Of a stretch of 64,000 nucleotides of DNA, positions 1 through 7,656 are shown in pieces. Within the stretch, counting starts at the first letter, position 1. Each line of letters opens with the position of its first letter. The position numbers and the translations under genes were made by a program. The notes under the pieces were generated by a model, which saw nothing but the letters and a program-made list of their open reading frames with translations, had not been told where the DNA came from and did not search any database. Origin of the DNA: DASQBT01 sp963782495 (GTDB lineage Bacteria; Pseudomonadota; Gammaproteobacteria; Burkholderiales; Thiobacillaceae); NCBI GenBank assembly GCA_963782495.1, contig CAWAJU010000014.1, positions 1 through 64,000 on the forward strand, in the 5' to 3' direction.

Positions 1-100
1 CAGATTTGATCTTTTCGTAGATTGCCGTGCGGCCCAGGCCGACGGTTTGCTTTACAGCAGGGAGGCGCATAAAGCGCCGGGGGGAGAGGGTCTCAGCCAT
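1..100 (-). CDS. AlpA-family phage/island regulator, N-terminal part
   Basis: A 33-residue N-terminal fragment reading off the left edge, starting at an ATG at 98-100 with a purine-rich ribosome site (AGAGG) about 7 bases upstream. It begins MAETLSPRRFMRLPAVKQTV and continues GLGRTAIYEKIKS, the helix-turn-helix pattern (xRLPxVxxxxGLxRxxIYxxI) of the AlpA/prophage CP4-57 regulator family. Such proteins usually control integrase or excision genes on P4-like islands, which fits the broken integrase 1.4 kb away. The C-terminus lies outside the window, so intactness cannot be judged. Family assignment is from the motif only. Confidence 0.75.
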   Translation of the reverse strand, partial: MAETLSPRRFMRLPAVKQTVGLGRTAIYEKIKS

Positions 101-441
101 CGTAATACCTCTTTTCGATGGCCCGCAGGTCTTACAAACGAAAAGACCAAGCGAGCCGACAATGAATAACAAGGCAAAAAGCCTTGAATCGTTGCCGCTT
201 TCACTTGGTCTTTTCGGGTCTGACTGCTACCTAGGCTTGGTCAGATAATCCGCTTTGACTGATACTTGCGTGCGTCGATGCAATCCGAAGACGTGCATCT
301 AATACCGCCATTAAGGCATAAATTCCCGCCCGTTTCAACTCAACGGACAATTTGGTAGTGTCTCAGTTTGAAATAAATAAGGTTCTGGCAGGCATCCAGC
401 GCAATGCAGGACCATGAAATGAAAAACTCGCCGAAGCGGGT
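101..441. other. Non-coding stretch between alpA-like gene and hicA
   Basis: About 340 bases with no supported gene. It must contain the promoter of the leftward AlpA-like gene. A plus-strand frame of 73 codons crosses it, but it runs antisense through the AlpA start and has no family resemblance. No clear tRNA, terminator or repeat was seen. Confidence 0.5.
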
Positions 442-705
442 TTAGTGTGCGTGGCTATTTCTTGCTAGCGACCATAAATTGCGACTTGCTAACACCTGCC
501 TGAGAATGATGCTTCGCACATCTTTGGCCTTGACCTCACCACCGTGGCAATCGAGCGTGACCTTGAACTTCTTGCCATTCTCAATTTTCTCCCATTGGGT
601 ATGGGATGTGCCTTTCTGTGTCTGTTCAACAAAACCTAAGTTCTTAAGTGCACGCTGTACCTCCCTGCATGGCAGGGGAGCGAACTTCAGAAACGGTAAT
701 GTCAC
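442..705 (-). CDS. hicA: HicA-family toxin (mRNA interferase)
   Basis: An 87-residue protein with the HicA/YcfA fold signature: REVQRALKNLGFVEQTQKGTS followed by HTQW, a basic strand and a C-terminal DVRSIILRQVLAS helix. The histidine in the GTSHTQW segment is in the place of the catalytic His of HicA RNases. Start is GTG at 703-705, overlapping the TAG stop of the upstream hicB-like gene by one base, so the two are translationally coupled. Known HicA proteins cleave mRNA and are neutralised by HicB. It is slightly longer than the usual 60-80 residues because of a C-terminal tail. Activity cannot be inferred. Confidence 0.75.
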   Translation of the reverse strand: MTLPFLKFAPLPCREVQRALKNLGFVEQTQKGTSHTQWEKIENGKKFKVTLDCHGGEVKAKDVRSIILRQVLASRNLWSLARNSHAH

Positions 706-1031
706 TAGGCCGGAACGACCGGCAAGTGCTCGTTGAAGCGGCTATGGGTACGATCTCGAGTGGCGTCATGAAATGCACACTGCAATGCAATCCAATGGTA
801 TTTGAGTCGGAACGGCCATGGCGCCCGCCGTGGGATCAGGTCACCCACATAGTCGACATCCTTGGTCAATGCTTCGCTGATGTACTCTTTAATAAACCCG
901 TGCATCTTCTGCTTCACTGCGTGATCAGATTCTGCCCGTGCATAGAGATTCAGATCAATGCACATGGCGAACCAAGTACCGTCGGCTTCCCGTTCAACGT
1001 AGCAACGCAAAATCAAATCGCTTAGCTTCAT
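705..1031 (-). CDS. hicB: HicB-like antitoxin
   Basis: A 108-residue protein whose first half (CYVEREADGTWFAMCIDLN and the helix after it) matches the HicB partial RNase-H-like fold that caps HicA. The C-terminal half shows no helix-turn-helix or ribbon-helix-helix DNA-binding domain that I recognise, unlike many HicB proteins. Start is ATG at 1029-1031 with GGGAG about 7 bases upstream. It lies directly before hicA, so the order is antitoxin first, the reverse of classical hicAB. Probably cargo of the adjacent decayed element. Confidence 0.6.
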   Translation of the reverse strand: MKLSDLILRCYVEREADGTWFAMCIDLNLYARAESDHAVKQKMHGFIKEYISEALTKDVDYVGDLIPRRAPWPFRLKYHWIALQCAFHDATRDRTHSRFNEHLPVVPA

Positions 1032-1242
1032 TGTGACTCCCGTCCCTCCACGGAAATTGTGGTCTACCTCTGTTATCGTTCTTTTTCGCCAGTATTTGAG
1101 CGCCCGATTTTTATATGGTTCCTAGGGCGACACAATAGTTAAAACGGGTAGGTGCAAGAAGCATACCGCACGATGAAATCATTATAGAACAAATGCTTAC
1201 CGTAATTTCAAGCTTCGGTGGTGTAAATATTCCCGACGGTTG

Positions 1243-1449
1243 CTATTGAATTTTCTCAGTTAGTTCAGCGATTTCTTCCAAGCTCCAGACGTGATCTGAA
1301 ACTCCGGATTCCATCGCTGGCGTTACCCGCAGCGTCTTGTGAATCCACCCGAAGTTGTAATACATGAAGTGCAGGGCCACGGCATGCTCCAGGTTTTCGA
1401 TCTTCTTGCTGAAAGCATTGGTCAATCGCGTGAACCGACACATCGACAT
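1243..1449 (-). pseudogene. C-terminal remnant of a transposase-like protein
   Basis: A 68-residue open frame containing RLTNAFSKKIENLEHAVALH, then FMYYNFGWIHKTLRVTPAME and a DHVWSLEEI tail. This resembles the C-terminus of a widespread DDE-type insertion-sequence protein (often labelled IS1-like); it is recognised from memory. The rest of such a protein (over 200 residues) is absent: the integrase remnant begins four bases beyond its start. No terminal inverted repeats were seen, so it is treated as a decayed fragment left by recombination. Confidence 0.5.
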
Positions 1450-1452
1450 ACG

Positions 1453-2714
1453 CTAAGCCGTTTTCAATTTAAGCGCAGTTACCTTGCTTTCCGGGTTCGC
1501 GAACTCATCAATCAGATCAGCCCAGGCTTGCATCATCGTTTTGCGGTCTGCCAGATATTCGGCCTGGTTATAGCTCGCCCGCACCTTGTTCCGTTCCTTG
1601 TGCGCTAGCTGCCGCTCGATCACGTCCGGCCTATAGCCCATTTCGTTCAGGATGGTGGAAGCGGTCGCCCGGAAGCCATGCGCCGAAAACTTGCCGCCGT
1701 AACCCATGCGCTCTAGCGCCCTGTTTAGGGTTGTTGCGCTCATGCATTGCTTGGGTTGCCTCTGATTAGGGAATAGCCATTTTTGCCCGCCCGTAAGGGT
1801 ATCAAGCTCGCGCAGCAATTCCACGGCCTGACTCGATAGCGGCACGGTATGTGGCTCGCGCATTTTCATCCGCTCGGCAGGTATGCGCCACTCGCCCGCG
1901 TCTAGGTCAAACTCTTTCCATTCAGCCCCGCGCAGTTCAACGGTTCTAACGAAAGTAAGCATAAGCAGCCGCATAGCTATTACCGTAGTGCGATAGCCCC
2001 GAATTTATCCAGTTCCTTGAGCAGTTCGGGTATTTGTTTGCGGCTTAACGGCTTGGCATGTTCGACCTTGGGGCGGTGAATCGCGCCCTTGAGCGCAGCG
2101 GCAGGATCGCTATCCCGCCGAAGGGTTGCGACAGCGTGGCGGAAGATTGCGCTAGTCCATTGCCGCAAGAGTACGGCGACAGTCTCAGCGCCCCGCTTTT
2201 CCGCACGTTGCACAATCTCAAGCAAATGCGCGGCAGTAACCGACCGAATGGGCAAGCTGCCGATATGGGGGAATACATCGCTCTTCAGGAAGTTTTCGAC
2301 TTGCCGCAGGTAATAGGGTTGCCAGCCGGATTTCTTCTTTTCGATCCACTCCCAGCAATGGCCTCGAAAGTATTGGCATTCCCGGCGACTTGGGAAGCCT
2401 GAGCGCGGCTCGATTGTGGGAAGGGTGTACCCCCTGCTTGATTAGGGCGCGGGCTTTGTCGCGCTCTGTACGAGCTTCCGCAAGGGTTAAATGCCCCCCT
2501 GCTATGCGGGCCTTGGTTTGGTCTAGGGTTTCGCCCCTAGGCTCCTTGACATACTCGCCCAGGGCAAAGACGTTTTCTTTCCCGGCGATGCGGTAGCGGT
2601 AGCGCCATAGCTTGTTTCCACTCGGCCTGACTTCCAGATAAAGGCCGTTGCTATCCGTGAGTTTGATGTGAAATCAACCGGCTTGGCAGTGCGGATTGTG
2701 GAATCGGTAAGCAT
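1453..2714 (-). pseudogene. P4-type tyrosine integrase, frameshifted
   Basis: Three reading frames on this strand together spell one integrase of about 400 residues. The start is MLTDSTIRTAKP at 2714 (DUF4102-type N-terminus). The frame then changes near 2664 to give LTDSNGLYLEVRPSGNKLWR, near 2400 and 2340 to give EWIEKKKSGWQPYYLRQV, and near 1978, where TAA TAG stops the core-binding part (1980-2255). The catalytic part (1453-1974) keeps the Arg in FVRTVELRG, the HGFR box, LAHK and the Tyr in YNQAEY. At least four disruptions make it non-functional. It marks the edge of a former genomic island that also carried the AlpA-like and hicBA genes. No tRNA attachment site is visible next to its 5' end. 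Confidence 0.85.
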
Positions 2715-3585
2715 AAGCGGGTATCCGGGGAAGCGATACCCTCAACGATACCCGCAAACTTTCCGGCTTGCAACGGATGATGCCGGTTGTCAATGAACGA
2801 TTTGAATGGCTTATTTACTGGCTTATTGGTGCGGGTATCGGACTATTCCGGACTGCCTAGAATTACGATAGTAGTTATCGATCATCAGCAGCATGGTGTT
2901 TGCATCCCGCTGACGCACGAACCGTTCAGGCCTATAGACACATTAGGGTACCGCATGGATTTTCCTATCTCCCCGAAGACGAGGGATTATTTTCCATCAG
3001 ATCGGTGAACGACGGAAATCGTTGATTTATCTCCATGCGAGTTGGGTGGGACGGTACGATCCAGTGGGTGCGCAAACCACACCCCTGCGCGTCACGTCTG
3101 GTCAACGCCATCAAACGCACACTTTTGTCATGCGCATTTTCGAACATCACATATGAGATACCCTTTGCTGGCCATGCCTCACCGACCTGGTGTTCGCCGA
3201 CTTGCTGCTCGCAGCAGCGGCACTGCGGCAGGGTTCCCCCTTCCTGCACTGCACTTGATTTGTATGAGCTGACCACGCGCAACGCCCAGGATGTGCAGCG
3301 TCCGCTGAAACGTTGCACATCTGTCGATCGCCCTTCTGGACAAGATGCCGGGCGACACGGTACAGATACGCGTGTTGAGCAACGCTTGGGCGTATGGGCC
3401 TCCGGGTGAATTGGAAGTCCCGATTACGCTGCGTTAGTCTGGTCGTGTTATTCCGTTTGTTGGGTCGGGGTTTGAAGGCGAAGCGCCGCGGGGCGCATGT
3501 TCCACCTTCTGACCCCACCCTCTCCCCTTTGAGGGGAGAGGGTCTGGCTACAAGAGACTATAGGCCAGGTCGTAAGGACTTGGGC
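2715..3585. other. Gene-free junction between island remnant and cytochrome gene
   Basis: About 870 bases with no supported gene. Several overlapping frames of 60-125 codons exist on both strands, but none resembles a family and they contradict each other. Near 2809-2830 the octamer GGCTTATT occurs twice, and GCGGGTATC occurs near 2717 and 2831. No tRNA, integrase core site or IS end could be recognised. The base composition looks mixed, as expected of scar DNA beside a lost element. Confidence 0.5.
3517..3543. repeat. Perfect 12-bp stem hairpin (ACCCTCTCCCCT)
   Basis: ACCCTCTCCCCT at 3517-3528, loop TTG, then its exact complement at 3532-3543. It lies about 40 bases beyond the stop of the leftward cytochrome gene, where a terminator would be, but there is no T run on either side. 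Sequences of this CTCTCCCC/GGGGAGAG type are common dispersed extragenic repeats in proteobacteria. It could serve as a Rho-assisted end or be a passive repeat. Confidence 0.7.
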
Positions 3586-3891
3586 CTACTTCAGGGTCGC
3601 ATAGTAGGCGGCAAGGTTGGCGATATCATCATCGCTCATTCCACTGGCAATTTTGCTCATCTTCTTGCTCTTGGTGCGCACCCCGGACTGATACTCCTTC
3701 ATGGCCTTGACGAAATCCGCCTCCGCCATGCCAGCAAGCGCAGGATTGCTATCGTCGCCCTTGCCATCATCCCCGTGACATCCCGCGCAGTCTTCCGCCT
3801 TGGCTTTGCCCGCTTCGACGTCAGCCGCCCGGACCGGGCCTGCGATAAACAGAAGCCCGCCCAATGTCATCACTATTGCCTTCCTGATCAT
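3586..3891 (-). CDS. Periplasmic class I c-type cytochrome (c553-like)
   Basis: A 101-residue precursor with a signal peptide (residues 1 to about 22, ending VRA-AD) and one heme site CAGCH at residues 35-39. The following GDDGKGDDSNPALAGM segment and the C-terminal DDIANLAAYYATLK helix are typical of c553/c5-like monoheme cytochromes. A Met in the KSKKMSKIASGM region is the likely sixth heme ligand. It carries electrons in the periplasm; partners cannot be named from the sequence. It lies downstream of trpE on the same strand with a 237-base gap, at the place where trpG would be expected. Confidence 0.88.
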   Translation of the reverse strand: MIRKAIVMTLGGLLFIAGPVRAADVEAGKAKAEDCAGCHGDDGKGDDSNPALAGMAEADFVKAMKEYQSGVRTKSKKMSKIASGMSDDDIANLAAYYATLK

Positions 3892-4128
3892 GTGTTGCCT
3901 CCTTACCGTACGCTACGACAAGAAACAAGCGCCCCGAAATGAATGAATCAGGCGCTCACCATTCAGTCGCAGCCAAGGATGCTCCCGTAATCCAGTGACG
4001 TGTCAGGAGCAGACTTGCCCGCGAATCCGGCGCTGTATGAATCGTTCAGCGCTTTCATAATGGCTGATCGGCTGAATGAGTAATGAAAATAAATTCGAAA
4101 TCCTGACCCATATCAAGGAAACCGCCGC

Positions 4129-5604
4129 TCACTCCAGGGTCGGCTCATCTCCACTCTGAACCAGCTCCGCCGCACGGATAACTGCCCGCGCCTTGTTCTG
4201 GGTTTCTATCCATTCGTTTTCCGGTACCGAGTCGGCGACGATGCCGGCTCCGGCCTGAACATACAGGGTGCCGTCCTTTATTACAGCAGTGCGAATGGCA
4301 ATGGCCAGATCCAGGGCGCCGGAAAATCCCAGGTAGCCCACAGAACCAGCATAGACGCCGCGCTTGGAAGGCTCAAGCTCGTCGATGATCTCCATCGCCC
4401 TGACCTTGGGCGCACCGGACACGGTGCCGGCCGGGAAGGTGGCCCGCACCACGTCCATGGGCGTGAGGCCGGGTTTGAGCCTGCCTTCCACATTGGAAAC
4501 GATATGCATGACGTGCGAGTAGCGTTCGATGATCATCTGTTCGGTGACTTTGACACTGCCAGTGACGGCCACCCGGCCTACATCGTTGCGCCCCAGGTCG
4601 AGCAGTTGCAAGTGCTCGGCCAGCTCCTTGGGGTCCGTCAACAATTCACGCTCCAAGACAAGATCGGCCTCCCGGTTGTCGCCGCGCGGGCGGGTGCCCG
4701 CGATCGGACGCAGCGTAACCGTCTCGTCCTCCAACCTGACCAGAATTTCCGGAGACGAGCCCACTATATGGAAATTGCCCATGTCGTAATAAAACATGTA
4801 GGGCGAAGGATTGAGGCTACGCAGCGAACGGTAGAGCGTAAGCGGGCTGGCGGAAAACGGCCGGCTCATGCGCTGGCTCAATACCACCTGCATGATGTCG
4901 CCGGCAGCGATGTATTCCTTGGCCCGGGTGACAGCGGCCTTGAACGCGTCCTTGCCAAATTCGGAGTCGGCCCGGGCGGGCAGCCCGGCTTCCAGCCGGG
5001 GTGGTGTGAGCGGCTGCTGTGCCTGCGTGGCCAGTTCATCGATCCGCGTCAGCGCTCGGGTGTAGGCCCCCCCCTCCATGGCATCCGCGTGCACAACCAA
5101 CGCCGCACGGCCGGTCAGATTGTCCACCACCACGGCTTCTTCCGTCAGCAACAGGAGAATGTCTGGTGCGCGAATCACGTCAGGCTTGTGGGCATTGGCC
5201 AGGCGCTTCTCAATGTAGCGCACAGCGTCGTAGCTGAAATAGCCGGCCAGGCCCCCGGCAAAGCGCGGCAGTCCAGGCACCGATGCCGCCTTGAAGCGGG
5301 CAGCGAACCCTTCAACAAATTCCAGGGGATCGGAGACTTCCTCTTCTTCGACTACCTTTCCATCCTTTTCCACCCGCACCAGATGGCCGTATACCCTGAG
5401 AACCGTGCGGGCCGGCAGGCCGATGACGGAATAGCGGCCGAAGCGCTCGCCCCCCACCACGGATTCCAGCAAATAGGAATAAGGCCCGCTGGCCAGCTTG
5501 AGGTAGAGCGCCAGCGGCGTATCCAGGTCCGCCGGCAATTCGCGCGCGAGGGGAATGCGGTTGTACCCCCGGCGGACCAGCTCGTTGAATTCTTGTTCCG
5601 TCAT
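4129..5604 (-). CDS. trpE: Anthranilate synthase component I
   Basis: A 491-residue enzyme that converts chorismate and ammonia or glutamine-derived ammonia to anthranilate, the first step of tryptophan synthesis. The N-terminal domain carries the SYLLES inhibitor-site motif (GPYSYLLESV). The chorismate-binding domain has RPIAGTRPRG, LDLGRNDVGRV and FPAGTVSGAPKVRAMEIIDE. Length is normal for the family. It overlaps gph by four bases (ATGA), forming rpe-gph-trpE. The glutamine amidotransferase gene trpG and trpDC, which usually follow in betaproteobacteria, are absent here; the next gene is a cytochrome and then island scar DNA. Confidence 0.97.
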   Translation of the reverse strand: MTEQEFNELVRRGYNRIPLARELPADLDTPLALYLKLASGPYSYLLESVVGGERFGRYSVIGLPARTVLRVYGHLVRVEKDGKVVEEEEVSDPLEFVEGFAARFKAASVPGLPRFAGGLAGYFSYDAVRYIEKRLANAHKPDVIRAPDILLLLTEEAVVVDNLTGRAALVVHADAMEGGAYTRALTRIDELATQAQQPLTPPRLEAGLPARADSEFGKDAFKAAVTRAKEYIAAGDIMQVVLSQRMSRPFSASPLTLYRSLRSLNPSPYMFYYDMGNFHIVGSSPEILVRLEDETVTLRPIAGTRPRGDNREADLVLERELLTDPKELAEHLQLLDLGRNDVGRVAVTGSVKVTEQMIIERYSHVMHIVSNVEGRLKPGLTPMDVVRATFPAGTVSGAPKVRAMEIIDELEPSKRGVYAGSVGYLGFSGALDLAIAIRTAVIKDGTLYVQAGAGIVADSVPENEWIETQNKARAVIRAAELVQSGDEPTLE

Positions 5605-6281
5605 GCCTTTTGCACCAGCCTTGCTGCTTCTGCAAGCGTCGGCACCACCGCATCCAGGTCCAGTTCGGTTACCGGACGGCCGCGGTTGTAGCCGTAAGGT
5701 ACGCAGAACACCGGGCAGCCGGCGGCGCGGGCGGCCTGAGTATCGTTTAGGGAATCGCCGATCAGCAGCAACTCATGCGGCTGGATGCCGAACGTCTCGC
5801 ATGCATGCTGAAGCGGCAGCGGGTCGGGCTTGCGCCTGGGCAGGGCATCGCCGGAGAGGATAAGTTCGAAGAAGTCGATCAGGCCAGTGGCCTTGAGCAG
5901 CGGGTAAGTAAACTGCGCGGCCTTGTTGGTGATGCAGGCGAGGTGCAAGCCCGCGGCACGCATCGCCTCCAAACCCTCGATCACGCCGTCGAACGGGCGC
6001 GAATGGTCCGCCACATGCTTGCCGTAGTGTTTCTGGTAAATGGGCAAGGCCCGTTCGAACAGGCCAGGCGCGGGTTCCGCATCCATCTGCCCGGTGAGCA
6101 CTCGCTTGACCAGGCGGGATACGCCATTGCCGATATAGGTGCGGATCGTGTCCAGCGAGGGGCACGGTCTGCCCAGCTCTGCCATCATCAGCTCAGCCGC
6201 ATGCGCCAGGTCCGGCGCCGTATCGAGCAGGGTGCCATCGAGATCGATGACGACGGCCTTGATGGGGAGGGGGAAATTCAT
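5601..6281 (-). CDS. gph: Phosphoglycolate phosphatase
   Basis: A 226-residue HAD-superfamily hydrolase. Motif I is VVIDLDGTLLDT (nucleophile Asp and general acid Asp), motif III is the Lys in RRKPDPLP, motif IV is LLIGDSLNDTQAA. It hydrolyses 2-phosphoglycolate from DNA repair or from the oxygenase reaction of RubisCO. It lies between rpe and trpE, the usual order. The ATG at 6279-6281 is only three bases from a dispersed inverted repeat, and no Shine-Dalgarno sequence is visible before it, so translation may be weak or rely on readthrough from rpe. Confidence 0.95.
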   Translation of the reverse strand: MNFPLPIKAVVIDLDGTLLDTAPDLAHAAELMMAELGRPCPSLDTIRTYIGNGVSRLVKRVLTGQMDAEPAPGLFERALPIYQKHYGKHVADHSRPFDGVIEGLEAMRAAGLHLACITNKAAQFTYPLLKATGLIDFFELILSGDALPRRKPDPLPLQHACETFGIQPHELLLIGDSLNDTQAARAAGCPVFCVPYGYNRGRPVTELDLDAVVPTLAEAARLVQKA

Positions 6282-6284
6282 TTT

Positions 6285-6394
6285 CTAGGGGTCAGGATTC
6301 AGGGATCGGGGTCAAGGAAGGTGCGGCCTTCGGCCGCGCAAATAATCCAGAAGCGCAAAGCACACGGCCCCCTGCCCCCTGAATCCTGATCCCC
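6285..6394. repeat. Dispersed inverted repeat between rpe and gph
   Basis: A 110-base element bounded by GGGGTCAGGATTCAGGG at 6288-6304 and its complement CCCTGAATCCTGATCCCC at 6377-6394 (one extra T). Inside lies a second small hairpin, GCGGCCTTCGGCCGC. The outer 20 bases (6285-6304) recur exactly, in inverse orientation, at 59627-59646 next to tsaD. It fills nearly the whole gap between rpe and gph. It would fold into a long hairpin in the operon transcript. It carries no coding sequence; a MITE-like or REP-like repeat is the simplest reading. Confidence 0.8.
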
Positions 6395-6406
6395 GACTCC
6401 TGCTGT

Positions 6407-7090
6407 TCAGGCCTTGGCCAACTCTGCGCGCATCGCAGCGATGATGCTGTTGTAGCGCTGTGGGTCGCCTTCCTTGGCCGCGCCAAATACGGCGGAGCCG
6501 GCGACGAAGGTATCCACGCCAGCCTTGGCTACCTCCAGGATATTGCCCGGACCCACGCCGCCGTCGATTTCCAGGCTAATGTCACGGCCGCTCGCCTCGA
6601 TCATCTTTCGCACCTTGCGGGCTTTGTCGAGCACGTAGGGAATGAATTTCTGTCCGCCGAAACCGGGGTTGACCGACATCAGCAGCACCATGTCGAGCTT
6701 GTCCAGCGTGTACTCCAGAGCATCCAGCGGGGTAGCGGGGTTGAACACCAGGCCGGGCTTGCAGCCATTTTCACGGATCAGGCCTATGGTGCGATCAATG
6801 TGTTCAGACGCTTCAGGATGGAAGGTAATGTAGGTGGCACCAGCCTTGGCGAAATCGGGAATGATGCGGTCCACCGGTTTGACCATCAGGTGCACGTCGA
6901 TGGGCGCGGTCACGCCATGCTTGCGCAGCGCCTCGCACACCAGGGGACCGATGGTCAGGTTGGGGACATAATGATTGTCCATCACGTCGAAGTGAACGAT
7001 GTCGGCGCCGGACGCAAGAACGTTGTCCACCTCTTCGCCCAGCCTAGCAAAGTTGGCCGAAAGGATGGAAGGAGCAATGCGGTAAGTCAT
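6407..7090 (-). CDS. rpe: Ribulose-phosphate 3-epimerase
   Basis: A 227-residue TIM-barrel enzyme interconverting ribulose 5-phosphate and xylulose 5-phosphate (pentose phosphate pathway, Calvin cycle). Seen motifs: IAPSILSANFARLGEE at the N-terminus with the catalytic region, HFDVMDNHYVPNLTIGP (metal His and Asp), HLMV, SVNPGFGGQ, and DGGV near the phosphate site. Length is standard. It is first in rpe-gph-trpE and is divergent from apaG; the 88-base gap at 7091-7178 holds both promoters. Confidence 0.97.
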   Translation of the reverse strand: MTYRIAPSILSANFARLGEEVDNVLASGADIVHFDVMDNHYVPNLTIGPLVCEALRKHGVTAPIDVHLMVKPVDRIIPDFAKAGATYITFHPEASEHIDRTIGLIRENGCKPGLVFNPATPLDALEYTLDKLDMVLLMSVNPGFGGQKFIPYVLDKARKVRKMIEASGRDISLEIDGGVGPGNILEVAKAGVDTFVAGSAVFGAAKEGDPQRYNSIIAAMRAELAKA

Positions 7091-7178
7091 AGGGAAACTC
7101 CGGGATAAAATTCACTGAACGCCGGCATTTTACCGCACTTGGCGCTAGAATCTGGTCTGACAAGCAGAAGGAGCCGTC

Positions 7179-7562
7179 GTGGCTGAAGGCACCAAATACG
7201 ACATCACCATCAAGGTACGCACCGCCTATATCCCGGAACAAAGCGATCCCGCATCCGACCGGTATGTGTTTGCCTACACGGTTACCATTGAGAATACCGG
7301 GACGGTGGCTGCCCAGCTGATTTCCCGCCACTGGGTCATCACTGATGCGGACAACAAGGTCCAGGAGGTACGCGGCTTGGGTGTGGTGGGCGAGCAGCCC
7401 TTTCTGCGACCCGGCGAGTCTTTTGAATACACCAGCGGCACCTCCATGGGGACCCCGGTTGGCGCTATGCGCGGCGCCTACCAAATGGTGGCGGAAGACG
7501 GGCAGAAGTTTGACGCCGAAATCACGGAATTCAGCTTATCCATGCCCAGGGTGTTGCACTGA
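7179..7562 (+). CDS. apaG: ApaG domain protein
   Basis: A 127-residue protein of the ApaG family (fibronectin-III-like beta sandwich), once linked to Co/Mg efflux phenotypes; its molecular role is not settled. Seen: DITIKVRTAYIPEQSDPASD, the RHWVITDADNKVQEVRGLGV core and the QPFLRPGESFEYTSGT and GAMRGAYQM loops that are highly conserved. The start is GTG at 7179 with AGAAGGAG about 6 bases upstream. Its stop overlaps the next small gene by one base (TGATG). Confidence 0.95.
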   Translation: MAEGTKYDITIKVRTAYIPEQSDPASDRYVFAYTVTIENTGTVAAQLISRHWVITDADNKVQEVRGLGVVGEQPFLRPGESFEYTSGTSMGTPVGAMRGAYQMVAEDGQKFDAEITEFSLSMPRVLH

Positions 7563-7654
7563 TGATCAAGGATGGCACCTGGCTGTTGATCCTGGAGGCC
7601 GCACTTGCGCTGGGACTGATGCTCTTCTTTGTCTGGTGGACAATGAAGAAATAG
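7562..7654 (+). CDS. 30-residue single-span membrane protein
   Basis: A short frame starting MIKDGTWLLILEAALALGL and ending WWTMKK, with one hydrophobic helix over about residues 7-26 and a positively charged C-terminus. The ATG overlaps the apaG stop by one base, and mltA begins two bases after its stop, so it is wedged exactly between two coupled genes. That tight fit argues that it is translated. It has no family that I recognise. It may be a small inner-membrane accessory protein; the function is unknown. Confidence 0.65.
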   Translation: MIKDGTWLLILEAALALGLMLFFVWWTMKK

Positions 7655-7656
7655 CC

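Noticed and set aside
27..248. 73-codon plus-strand frame at the left edge
   Set aside because: It runs antisense through the AlpA-like start, which has a good ribosome site and family motif; the plus frame resembles nothing.
2715..2900. tRNA gene as attachment site for the broken integrase
   Set aside because: No cloverleaf or conserved T-arm is found on either strand; the site may have been lost or lies elsewhere.
2787..3518. Several 60-125 codon frames in the gap before the cytochrome gene
   Set aside because: They overlap one another on both strands, have no ribosome sites or family motifs, and composition looks like scar DNA.
3970..4120. Possible terminator or leader downstream of trpE
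   Set aside because: No stem with T tail could be found; short inverted words only.
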